NCBI RefSeq assembly: GCF_000330505.1
Contig: NW_004443615.1
Span: forward strand, 421,866-485,865
Length of the DNA stretch: 64,000 nt
Source of the DNA: Entamoeba invadens IP1
Lineage: Eukaryota > Evosea > Mastigamoebida > Endamoebidae
Direction of reading: 5' to 3'
Shown in pieces: positions 29,028 through 38,475 of this stretch. Position numbers and translations under genes: made by a program. The notes below the pieces were generated by a model. The model had not been told where the DNA came from and did no database searches. It saw only the letters and a list, made by a program, of their open reading frames with translations. Every line of letters begins with the position of its first letter. Positions within the stretch are counted from its first letter, which is position 1.

Positions 29028-29467
29028 GCGTCTTTTTGATTATTTAATTCATTTTTCTATTATAGTGTGTTGAAACATTGTTTACATTTTATTAACACTT
29101 TAAAGCACTATTATACAAATAGTAGTATTTTTTAAACTATATATTAATTATATTAAATTATATATTTATATAATCAAACTTACATAAAAATATGGTTTTT
29201 TATAATATTATTTTACTATTTGATAAAAATACAAAATACCTAATTATAGTAAACTATATAAAAACTATATAAAATTATATATATTATAATAAATTCTGAC
29301 AAAACACATAAGTTATATAAGTAATAATAAAACTATTACAAAAAGACTAAAAAAAAGAAAAAATAATTAAAGAAGAAATATATAGTAAAAAAATAGTAAA
29401 ATAACCACAAAAAATGGGTAGGGTTTTTGAAAATATAAAACCGAGATGGACCAGAACTTGATTGACA
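29028..29467. other. Divergent promoter region of ICMT and uS10
   Basis: About 440 bp of AT-rich sequence. A TATA-like ATATAAAA is at 29433-29440 and a GAACT at 29454-29458, both just before the uS10 start. No other feature was found. Confidence 0.55.
29433..29458 (+). promoter_or_regulatory. TATA-like plus GAACT elements of the uS10 gene
   Basis: ATATAAAA (29433-29440) and GAACT (29454-29458) lie in the order and spacing described for Entamoeba core promoters. The ATG follows nine bases after the GAACT, so the leader must be very short. Confidence 0.5.
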
Positions 29468-29880
29468 ATGGCCGATACAAAGAAGGACGTCAAAGCTCCA
29501 GTTACCCCAATTGTCATTAAGACTATTACCATGACCATCACCTCGACTAAGGTCAAGGCAGTTGAAAAGTTGAGTGCCGATATCAAAGCAAACGGAAAGA
29601 AGAAGGGCGTCGCAGTCAAAGGCCCAGTCAGAATCCCAACTAAGACCCTTAGAATCACAACAAGAAGAACTCCATGCGGTGAAGGTTCTAAGACTTGGGA
29701 CCACTATCAAATGAGAATTTACAAGAGAGTCATGAGCATGAGAACATCTCCAGAATACGTCAAGGAAATCGTTTGTTGTTATATATAACATTTGTTAATT
29801 AAAGATAATAAGTCACTCACTCATAGACCGCTTTGAAAATCGAACCAGGAGTTGAACTCGAAGTCTCTATGTCGGATTAA
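29468..29880 (+). CDS. RPS20: 40S ribosomal protein uS10 (S20), 2 exons
   Basis: Exons are 29468-29770 and 29827-29880, with a 56-bp intron (GTTTGT...TAG). The product has 118 residues, near the 119 of human S20. Signatures include ITMTITSTKVKAVEKLSADI, GPVRIPTKTLRITTRRTPCGEGSKTWD and HYQMRIYKRV. The short last exon supplies TALKIEPGVELEVSMSD, the expected acidic end. It is part of the head of the small ribosomal subunit. Codon use is biased to GTC, AAG and ACC as in highly expressed genes. Confidence 0.97.
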
Positions 29881-30317
29881 ACCATTGGTCTCTTGTTATT
29901 CGTTTTAAACAATTAATAAGGGTTATTTTGGTTCATCACATTTTACTATACTTTGTAGTTTTTCTAACTACCCATTTTATTTTTCAAATGTTGTAATTAT
30001 TGGAAGTAATTTATTATTAAAGAAAACTATAATTATCGAATGAATCAAACCACATGTTTTTTCTATAAAAAATACAAAAAAATCTGAATAACAAAAGTAG
30101 AGAAAAAGTGAGAGTCAAGATTGTCGACCAAATCTTTGTTTTCAATTGAGACTTTTCTTTAGTTACAAAACTAAAAATTCAATAAAAAACAATTATTTTT
30201 ATAATCGACACACGTCATTTTCTTTTTACCCCAAAAACGCACAAAAAAAAGAAAATGAAAAAAAATGAAAAATTTGCCGACATCCTAATTTTTCAATTTT
30301 AATAAAAAAACAAAAAT
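29881..30317. other. Intergenic region, possible 5' exon of the next gene
   Basis: AT-rich spacer. The RapGAP gene that follows has no convincing ATG before its proline-rich part, so a small upstream exon may lie in or before this region. I could not identify it. Confidence 0.5.
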
Positions 30318-32402
30318 TTGAAATTTTGTTTTTTCGGGGCTCATTTCAAGAACACAGCTAATCTTAAAACAAAAGTCCATGTCGACTTCAGATTGCTTAA
30401 TCAACACATTCCTCCGAAGAAAACACCCCCTCCACCTCCTAAGAAACCTTTACCATTAGCTCCAACTAAAATTCCACCCCCTCCTCTTAAACTTCCTCCA
30501 CAACGATTAAAACTTGACGTTCAAAAGATCAAGCAAAATGTACCACCACCTAATGAACAAGTAGTTCAAACTAACGAAGTAACTAAGACTATTTTACCTT
30601 GTCCAAATCGCCAAAGTTCATTGCAAAATTTACACACAGAACAAATGGAAAGTTCAACACCACTCTCTCCAAAGGTAGGAGACCCATCCCCTTTGTCCTC
30701 GTCAAAACAAGACAAAAGGCAGAAAAGAAAGAAAAGTTTGATGTCATTTTCGACTACACACTTGTCTACGTTAAAAGAAAAAAGCGCTAAGAAAGAGACG
30801 GAAACGCCAGAGATCTCCTCCCTTAACGTAGAGAAACACAACAAAACACCAAAGACAGAGAGAAATTCATTTGTCAGAAAATTTTTCAAAATGCCAAAGA
30901 AATCACAGAACGTCGATACTTTGGATATCTCAGAACCAATAGGCTTCAAAAATGTGATCTCCGCTCAATCGGCATCAAGCGAAAACCTCCTTTCAAAGTT
31001 CGACTCGAACGGGGAGCTCCCACAAATTCCACTGCCACGTCCCTTGTCTCTTTTAAACAAAAAGGAAGTCACAAGCGCACAAGAGTACTTCTCGCTCGTC
31101 GAAGAAATGAAATCAAAAACACTGAACTTCGACGACTGGAGTTCACCGGTCGTCCCAAAAGAGACTTGGTACACTCAACATGAAACACTCCCACTGGGAT
31201 GGGAAAAGAATTCATTGGTGTTGCCTGAAGTACTTTCGAATGGATTTTGTATAGAAGCCGGAAGTGGATTTACTTCGCTTAAGACTGGACTGAAGGAGTA
31301 TTATATTGTGAATATCACAGCCGACTTTAAGTTCTTCAATCGCTTTATTAAAGGAAATCGTTTGTTTCTTAATACTTAATAGTTAACAAATTTAATCTAT
31401 TAAAAAACTATTTCTTATAATAAATTACTGAACTAATAGCCCTCTCAATACACTTCATTCTGAAAGACGAGCCAGTCGTATTTAGTGTGATACCAGGCCA
31501 ATGCGATGGGTTTAGAAGAGGTATGATAATATCAAAACGAGGAATCATCCGATGTCTCATTCCTGAAGAAGTCAATTCACTGAAACAATTCCACGAAGCC
31601 TTTCCAGACAACACTAAAAGTTCAAACATTCTTCGAGTCAGCGACAAACCAACTTTCGAAACGGAAATCGCCAAATTTGAGGACATGATGTCTGTCTGTT
31701 CGTACAAATTTGGTGTCTTATATTGTCAATCCAACCAAAGTAATGAAGATGAGATGTTCCGTAACACCGAGGGATGTCCTGCTTATGAAAAGTTTTTAGG
31801 CCTTTTAGCACAGAAAATTGAATTGAAAGGGTTTCCCAAATTCAAAGGAGGGTTAGATGTGAATAACGGAGAAACCGGGACATACAGCTACTTTACTGAA
31901 TTTCTGTGTTATCAAATAATGTTCCATGTGTCTACCTTACTTCCGGATGTTAAAAGTGACGAGCAGCGTGTTGACAAAAAGCGCCATTTAGGCAATGATG
32001 TTGTGGTTCTAGTATTTAAAGAGAAGGGGGAAACTACAGAGTACTTCGACCCAAGGTGCTTCACGTCACACTTCACTCGTTTGTTAGTAATGAATTACAT
32101 AACTCCAATGTCTCTTATTGAAGACATACTCACAATTAGACGTCTTTGTCGTTGTAACACCAGACGTTAATGACGAGAGTAACAATGGATACACAATCAC
32201 CGTGGTTTGTAAAAGCAGTGTGAGTCCATTCCCTCCTTTTATGAAGTCTTCACACTTCGAACATAACGAAGAAACTCGAAATTTCTTATTAAGAAAATTG
32301 ATCAATGGAGGGAGGATGGCGGAGATGGCTCCTTCGTTCGAAACAAGTATGGCAAAAGGAAGAAACGATCAGTTGAAGATGCTTCTTAGGGAGGTCAAAT
32401 GA
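30318..32402 (+). CDS. Proline-rich Rap/Ran-GAP domain protein (3 exons, 5' end uncertain)
   Basis: Exons are 30318-31359, 31440-32078 and 32140-32402, with introns of 80 and 61 bp (both GTTTGT...TAG). The C-terminal half is a Rap-GAP domain: GFPKFKGGLDVNNGETGTYS, EFLCYQIMFHVSTLLP, then RHLGNDVVVLVFKE and, across the second intron, SHFTHVFVVV. The segment RHLGNDVV holds the catalytic Asn (Asn thumb). The N-terminal part is disordered, with PPPP runs that may bind SH3 domains, and Ser/Thr-rich basic tracts. The open frame begins at a TTG (30318), giving 647 residues; the first in-frame ATG is 30645, giving 538. Because the proline-rich part before it looks coding, a hidden 5' exon is likely. 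The target is probably a Rap- or Rheb-like GTPase. Confidence 0.85.
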
Positions 32403-32728
32403 TTTATATCTATGTGTATGTATCAAATTGAACACTTTGTATGTTTCAGGACATTTTCTATATTTCTTTATTATTTTATTATAATAAAAAACTATTCATA
32501 AATGAAACAAAAAGTTTAATAATTATAGTTTTTTTCTTATTATTTATACCATTTAAAACATTTTAATAACATTTTAATAATTAAAAAAAAAGTGAAGATT
32601 TTTTGTAAATTTTATTTATATTGAAATAATTGATTTATTTTTTAGATTATTTGTATTTATTATAAATAAATATTTTTAATTATAACATTAAACTATTTAA
32701 AACCTCAAAAAAAAGACTAAGAAAAGAG
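32403..32728. other. Intergenic region
   Basis: Short AT-rich spacer between two plus-strand genes. It carries the TATA-like element listed separately and otherwise nothing recognisable. Confidence 0.55.
32694..32701 (+). promoter_or_regulatory. TATA-like element of the DPP III gene
   Basis: TATTTAAA, matching the core of the Entamoeba TATA consensus GTATTTAAA, lies 27 bases before the ATG at 32729. Confidence 0.5.
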
Positions 32729-34666
32729 ATGTCACTTTCTGTTGAAACACCACTCAACTTCCTTGACTGTGCGAAAGCATGGGAACAACTTACAAAAGAA
32801 GAGAAAGAGTATGTGTACCATTTGAATAAAGGGAATTGGGCGACTTTTCTGATATCTGTCAAACAATGCTCTGTCGAGGCTTTTGACATCTTTGTTGCAT
32901 TTCTAAAGATGTATCGTACAATGAATCACACTGAATTACTTCAAGCTAGTAAGTCATCTGAAAATGCGAAAAAGGGATACTCTGACTATGTTGCTTCATT
33001 CTTTGCTAATGGTGGTAATTACTTGTCGTTTGGTGACAAGAAGTTCATACCTTCGTGCACTCCAGAAGAGTTTCTCGAGATCACCAAGTGCTCTGGACTC
33101 AATTTGTTTGAGCATTTGGTCGACATCATATACAACACTTCTAAGGAACTTTTACATTATGGTATTCCACCAGAAGGGTGCACGACATATTATTCACCAA
33201 ATATGACTAAAGAGGAAATAGAGCACTTGAACACTCTTTTACTCAAGAAAGGATTGTTATTAGAGAACACACGAATCGACAAAATCGATGACAAGATCAT
33301 TGTTTCGATTGCATCAACTGAAGAGAGGAGTGAAGAGTATGAAAACATCACATTACGTTATGGTCATTATAAAGAAGAGTTAAAAGAATTGGTGAATGAA
33401 CTCAAAGCTTGTTTGAGTCTTCCACTTGTCCAGAACAATTCAACGAAGAAGAACATGTTTGAGGAATATATCAAATCATTCAGTGGAGACTATACCAAAC
33501 ATAAGGAAGCACAAAGGTGGTGGGTCAGAGATCAAAAACCAAGTGTAGAATTCAACGTAGGGTTCATTGAAACGTATGAAGATCCAATTGGTACAAGAGG
33601 TGAATGGGAGATGTTTGTTGCTGTGGTTGACAAACTGAAAACACAAGAGTTGACTGAATTAGTCAAACGTGCGGGTGAAATATTACCGACTTTTCCATGG
33701 CCAAAGGAATTTGAAAAGTCGGTGTTTGAGTCGCCAGACTTCACATCGATTGATATCATAGGGTTTGGCACGTCAGGCCTTCCTATTGGTATCAATTTAC
33801 CAAATTACGACGATGTTCGTATGGAACAATTTAAGAACGTTTCACTGTCGAATGTAATGTCTGCGAGAAATGCGGATGAAGTCATTCAATTCATTACACC
33901 AGAGCAACAGGAGTTTTACAAGAAATATTCCCCAAGAGCTTTGGAGACACAAGTCGCCCTCCACGAGTTACTTGGACATGGGAGTGGAAGATACTTGAGA
34001 TGTGATAAAGGCGTTAAGAACTTCCCAGAAGACTTATTAAACCCAATAACTCACGAGAAGGTAAAGTATTACATTGATGAACAAAAGTATGACTCTGTCT
34101 TTGGTGGTCTCGGGAGTTCACTTGAAGAGTGTCGCGCAGAGACTGCCGGACTTTATTTGACATACGACAAGACTGTCGGTGAAATATTGAAACTTAGTGA
34201 TGACGAGAAATACGCGAATTGGTTGTCTGAGATGAGAAGTGGTATTGTAGGGATGAAGTTCTATAACCCCGAGACAAAGAAATGGGGACAAGCGCATTGT
34301 CAAGCCCGTTTTGCTCTTTATAAAACAGTAGAGAAGAGTGGGGCTGTTAAATTTGAAGATGGCAATGTCGTATTAGACAGAAACATGATAGGAAAGGGTA
34401 TCGAAGAACTCAAGAAGCTTCTTTTGAACATTCAAGTTGCTCGTGCTACCGGTGATTTGAAATTTGCACAAGACTTTTTCATTCCATTGAGCACACCAAA
34501 TGAAGAAGACTTGAAAATACGACAAATTGTTATTGATAGAAACATACCAAGAAGTGGATTAGTTCAATGCAATATTATAAAAGAAGGTGAAGAGTATAAG
34601 ATGAAGACATATGAACCCAATGTAGAAGGGATGATCCAGTCCTATCTTGATCGATTCAATTACTAA
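32729..34666 (+). CDS. DPP3: Dipeptidyl peptidase III, metallopeptidase family M49
   Basis: The 645-residue zinc enzyme removes dipeptides from the N-terminus of short peptides. The M49 zinc motif HELLGH is at 412-417, and the second motif EECRAE (about 466-471) supplies the third ligand. RFALYKTV and MRSGIVGMKFYNPETKKWGQ are further family segments. There is no signal peptide, so it is cytosolic, where it would help recycle amino acids from the proteasome. It is slightly shorter than the human enzyme (737). All catalytic residues are present. No intron. Confidence 0.94.
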   Translation: MSLSVETPLNFLDCAKAWEQLTKEEKEYVYHLNKGNWATFLISVKQCSVEAFDIFVAFLKMYRTMNHTELLQASKSSENAKKGYSDYVASFFANGGNYLSFGDKKFIPSCTPEEFLEITKCSGLNLFEHLVDIIYNTSKELLHYGIPPEGCTTYYSPNMTKEEIEHLNTLLLKKGLLLENTRIDKIDDKIIVSIASTEERSEEYENITLRYGHYKEELKELVNELKACLSLPLVQNNSTKKNMFEEYIKSFSGDYTKHKEAQRWWVRDQKPSVEFNVGFIETYEDPIGTRGEWEMFVAVVDKLKTQELTELVKRAGEILPTFPWPKEFEKSVFESPDFTSIDIIGFGTSGLPIGINLPNYDDVRMEQFKNVSLSNVMSARNADEVIQFITPEQQEFYKKYSPRALETQVALHELLGHGSGRYLRCDKGVKNFPEDLLNPITHEKVKYYIDEQKYDSVFGGLGSSLEECRAETAGLYLTYDKTVGEILKLSDDEKYANWLSEMRSGIVGMKFYNPETKKWGQAHCQARFALYKTVEKSGAVKFEDGNVVLDRNMIGKGIEELKKLLLNIQVARATGDLKFAQDFFIPLSTPNEEDLKIRQIVIDRNIPRSGLVQCNIIKEGEEYKMKTYEPNVEGMIQSYLDRFNY

Positions 34667-34956
34667 TTATGGATTCTTTAAATTTATTTAATTATTAATA
34701 AAATATTAATATAATTATAACAACTCAATAACAATAATAGTAAGAATAATGTTCTTAATATACCATCTAAATGACGTGTGGACACACATATCCACAACGC
34801 TTCATTTCCTTTTTTCTCTGATAAAATGGTATAAATATAATTTAAATATAGTAAAATATAATAATATAAAAATAAATGGCAACGGTATGACATTCCACAT
34901 CATCAATTTCAAAATCTTATTACTCTTTTGTTGAATTCAACAACTGGAAAAAAGAG

Positions 34957-36285
34957 ATGTCAACACTACGCGGTTGTCCTAACTTATCAACACTATGCTC
35001 ATCAAGAAGATCAGACATCGACAACATTCGAAGAGAAAGAAGACTACAATTGCAACAACCTCGTGTGATCGAAAACATATACGAAACCCTAGAACGCTCG
35101 ATCATTCAAAGCACAACACTGGAAGACACTTTAAACGTCCTCAAAAACAGTTCGGACGTCATAAGAAGTGCTATTCGCGATTTGAATAATACAGATACAG
35201 AGACCCAACACACGTCGTTGAGACTCTTTCAGACGATCGCCAATTTGCAAAACAATGACGCACTTAATGTGATTATGAGTGCGTTCCCATTTGTGACATT
35301 TCTTGTGCGTTCCAATGATATTCAAAATTCAATTTTGTCGTCTCGAATTATTTCGACAATATGTCAAACGGCGCCGGTGTTGAAACGCAACTTCCTTAAT
35401 TTGGGAGTGTTGGAAGATTTGATGAGACAATGCGAAGTCCAAATGAGTAATATTATGGCAAGCACAGTGTATATACAAACACTTTCAGTGTTTATGCAAG
35501 ACGATTTGGGCGTTGTCGGCACGGTACTCAATTCAGTGTTACCTAGACTCTTGATGGAACAACTCGCGAAGACTAATAACACACAATTCATCAGCTCAAC
35601 ACTTCTGTTTTTCTCATTCTTGTCATCGAATGCACTATTCGCGCAAGCTTGTTTACAGACGCCTTCATTCATCCAATTTCTCGCAGTGATGTTGACCACC
35701 TCCGCTTCTGTAAATATCATCTCCCCGACACTCACGATCGTCGGTAACTTCTTCACAATTAGCACTCACTCACAATTGACACCTCTATTGACACCACTCG
35801 TCATCGACTCACTCATTCGTCTTCTTCAAAGTGGCTTGGGACTAGAAGTTGACATCATTTGGGTATTAGGAAACTTGGTGTCAGTCACAGACTTTAGTGT
35901 TGTATCGCGCCTAGTTAGTTGTGGGTGCATTCCACTGTTATTTAAGACACTTGAGAACAGCGAGAACAAAAATGAAGATGTTGTGATTTCTGTATTAGTT
36001 GCGTTGTCGAATATCATGATGTGCGAATATGAGAAGAAGCGTCCGTTTGTGCAGTGTTGTGTTGAACTTGGTATCATCGACTATATCTTCGACTTCTTGA
36101 AAGTGATGAAATCGGACAGATTTGTTGAAGTGGCTTGTGATATACTGAACTTCTTGAATGACAACGTCAGTGACTTTCCACTTAGAGTGCAGAACATTGG
36201 AGGAATTGATGTTCTTAAAGATTTGTCATACATCTACTCTGTGTCTGTGATCATCAAGAAACTAAATTGGGTACTGTATCAGTAA
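34957..36285 (+). CDS. Importin alpha-like ARM-repeat protein
   Basis: The 442-residue protein has a short basic IBB-like N-terminus (RRSDIDNIRRERRLQLQQPR, about 17-36) followed by armadillo repeats to the end. Typical pieces are LRLFQTIANLQN, DIIWVLGNLVSVTDFSVV and LVALSNIMMCEYEKK. Importin alpha binds nuclear localisation signals in its ARM groove and importin beta through the IBB. The protein is about 80-90 residues shorter than usual, and the Trp-x3-Asn arrays that bind NLS peptides are poorly kept: I see only WVLGN clearly. It may thus be a divergent paralogue. It converges on the TPR gene with 80 bp between them. Confidence 0.75.
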   Translation: MSTLRGCPNLSTLCSSRRSDIDNIRRERRLQLQQPRVIENIYETLERSIIQSTTLEDTLNVLKNSSDVIRSAIRDLNNTDTETQHTSLRLFQTIANLQNNDALNVIMSAFPFVTFLVRSNDIQNSILSSRIISTICQTAPVLKRNFLNLGVLEDLMRQCEVQMSNIMASTVYIQTLSVFMQDDLGVVGTVLNSVLPRLLMEQLAKTNNTQFISSTLLFFSFLSSNALFAQACLQTPSFIQFLAVMLTTSASVNIISPTLTIVGNFFTISTHSQLTPLLTPLVIDSLIRLLQSGLGLEVDIIWVLGNLVSVTDFSVVSRLVSCGCIPLLFKTLENSENKNEDVVISVLVALSNIMMCEYEKKRPFVQCCVELGIIDYIFDFLKVMKSDRFVEVACDILNFLNDNVSDFPLRVQNIGGIDVLKDLSYIYSVSVIIKKLNWVLYQ

Positions 36286-36365
36286 TATCTTAGGCATTTT
36301 ACTATAGATTGAGGATTGTTTTCTTTAAGATTTTTGGTTTAAGCGAATAAAAAGAAGCAAGACGA

Positions 36366-38060
36366 TCAATTCAAAAGATCTATTTTTAATGCGAGTTTGC
36401 GAGCTTTTGATAAACAGTTTGTCTGTTCCAGTAACGAAGAGTCGTTAAACATTTGATAGAAAGATGATATACAAGGCAATGAGGTTGCATTAGATATGTA
36501 AGTAAACAACTTCATTGCTTTGGTGTTTTCTGTTGAAAGAACCTTTAGACAAACCTTTTTAGCATATGTGTAATACGCGTTTTCAAAAAGGTATTCGGCG
36601 TATTGGTACAAGAAACTAACAGTCTCTTCTATTGATAATTCATCGACCACCTTTTCATTTGTTTTGTATGTGATGGTTGGGTATAACACTTTATAGCCCC
36701 TCAATGGATATCCACACCTGAAACAATACTTTGCTAATTTCGTTTGAACATAACAATCTGTAGGATCTTGCTCTAATAATAATTTGTATGTGTTTAATAC
36801 TTCTTTATAGTTCTTTTCTAGTTTTAATAGCTTGGCTTTGACAAAGAGAATATCAACGTTTTGGTCAGCATCATCTGTTTTAAGGTCGACTAATATTTTG
36901 GAAGCTTCAATTAAGTTGTTTTGAGAAAGGAAAACTCTTGCATTTAGTAGATTCAAATAAAGTAAATCAGAGTTTTGTAACTCGTTTTGTAACTCGTATA
37001 AAACAATATTCAATGTGGTTTTCTTTTGTTCAAATTCAAAAGAAGGCGCTTTGAAAACATGAGAGAGCAATTTGTCCACTATGAACACTTTCCTTTCTAT
37101 TAATGCAAAAACACTTTCTTTGAGTTTTTCTTTGAACAACTTGTTATTTGGAAGTGTCATCATAACAGCCACTGTTGCCGTGTCTGTTGGGCGATTAGAA
37201 AATTCTGAACAAAACGAAACAAAATCGTTAACACTTTTACACAAATTTGAAGATTTTAAATAATAAGAAAGGCGATTAGGACATTTTATAATGAGTGTTC
37301 TATATATTGCAAGTGCACTTTCAAAATTATTCGTCTTTTCATACACTTCAGCTTTGAATTCCAAAAGTTCAACTTTATTGAAGATTTCAAAATCGTTTTG
37401 TTCCAACGTCATTAATGCCTCTTCGTATTGTTGATTGAAATAATATCGTTTGGCTAAAAATAATAAAATGTCCGACTTTTCAAATAACTTTTCTGGTGTA
37501 ATAGTTTTTATATAAAGGTGAAGTAAATTAATTGCTCTGTTATAGTTCTTTTCTAAACTTGCAGCAACTGCATTAACAAAAAAGAAAGCTTCTGTACTGA
37601 CTATATTAGAGTCCAATAAATTCACCAAGTTCAATGCTTCGCTATATTTTTTCGTTTTGAGGTAATTAAGAAATAGTCTGTAAGTTATTGTGCCATTACA
37701 ATATCCCTCTGGTAAATTACTAATTCTTTTATAATATGTTATTGCCTCCTCAACCCTTCCCTCTTCTTCTAAAATGTTGGCACAAAACACACAACAGTAA
37801 AAATTGTTGGGATTCTTTCGAGCAATTTCTTTGAGGGATTCTATCGTTTTGTCAACTTCAGTTCTTGTTTTGTTGGCAAAGTACTTTGAGTTTAATAAAC
37901 AGCTCAGCGTTTCGGGGTTTTCTGGGTTAAGCAACAATATTTCTTCACATAACGAAATCGCGTCTACATAGTCGAAATTTTCGTTTTTGCCAATTGCCTC
38001 TATCAAACTCAAGTGGTCTTCGTCTGGGAGAGAAGTCGTTTTGTTGTTTTTATATGACAT
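36366..38060 (-). CDS. TPR-repeat protein, NAA15 (NatA auxiliary subunit)-like
   Basis: The 564-residue protein starts at the ATG at 38060; the open frame begins earlier at a TTG. It consists of helical TPR-type repeats throughout, for example AISLCEEILLLNPENPETL, ANILEEEGRVEEAITYYKRI and ALMTLEQNDFEIFNKVELLE followed by KAEVYEKTNNFESALAIYRT. The last segment and its order resemble NAA15/Nat1, the ribosome-bound partner of the NAA10 acetyltransferase in NatA. NAA15 is usually 700-860 residues, so this copy lacks the C-terminal part. I am confident of TPR, less so of NAA15. It may also be another TPR scaffold. Confidence 0.62.
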   Translation of the reverse strand: MSYKNNKTTSLPDEDHLSLIEAIGKNENFDYVDAISLCEEILLLNPENPETLSCLLNSKYFANKTRTEVDKTIESLKEIARKNPNNFYCCVFCANILEEEGRVEEAITYYKRISNLPEGYCNGTITYRLFLNYLKTKKYSEALNLVNLLDSNIVSTEAFFFVNAVAASLEKNYNRAINLLHLYIKTITPEKLFEKSDILLFLAKRYYFNQQYEEALMTLEQNDFEIFNKVELLEFKAEVYEKTNNFESALAIYRTLIIKCPNRLSYYLKSSNLCKSVNDFVSFCSEFSNRPTDTATVAVMMTLPNNKLFKEKLKESVFALIERKVFIVDKLLSHVFKAPSFEFEQKKTTLNIVLYELQNELQNSDLLYLNLLNARVFLSQNNLIEASKILVDLKTDDADQNVDILFVKAKLLKLEKNYKEVLNTYKLLLEQDPTDCYVQTKLAKYCFRCGYPLRGYKVLYPTITYKTNEKVVDELSIEETVSFLYQYAEYLFENAYYTYAKKVCLKVLSTENTKAMKLFTYISNATSLPCISSFYQMFNDSSLLEQTNCLSKARKLALKIDLLN

Positions 38061-38475
38061 CGAATGTTTAAAATATTGGAGTTGCGTTTTTGAAGTTGGA
38101 CTCACAAAAAAGTCGGAGTGGTATCTTTTACAAACTTCACACAATAAGTTTAGTGATTTGGTTGAAATACTTCATCTACTCGTTGAGGTATTTCTTTTTT
38201 TAATTGATTATTTCAAAGAATGTAATTAACATTTTTTTATTTTAACGTTTAATTATAAATGCATTATTTTTTTAAACTATAAAATCGTTCGTTAATTAAA
38301 AAAAACAAAAAATAATATAGAAAAAAAATAAAAAATAACTCGTTAAATAATAATTCAATTATAATAAATTGACGTTAAATAATGAACCTCTTTTTTTCCA
38401 AAAAGACAAAAAACAATTTATGAAAAAGACAAGGATCAAAAAGATAAAAAACTCGAAAAACACGAATTTCATCAA
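38061..38475. other. Divergent intergenic region
   Basis: AT-rich region between the TPR gene and the condensin gene, with poly-A and poly-T runs near 38300. No gene or repeat is supported. Confidence 0.55.

Noticed and set aside
29336..29791. Minus-strand frames opposite uS10
   Set aside because: They are antisense shadows of the ribosomal protein gene.
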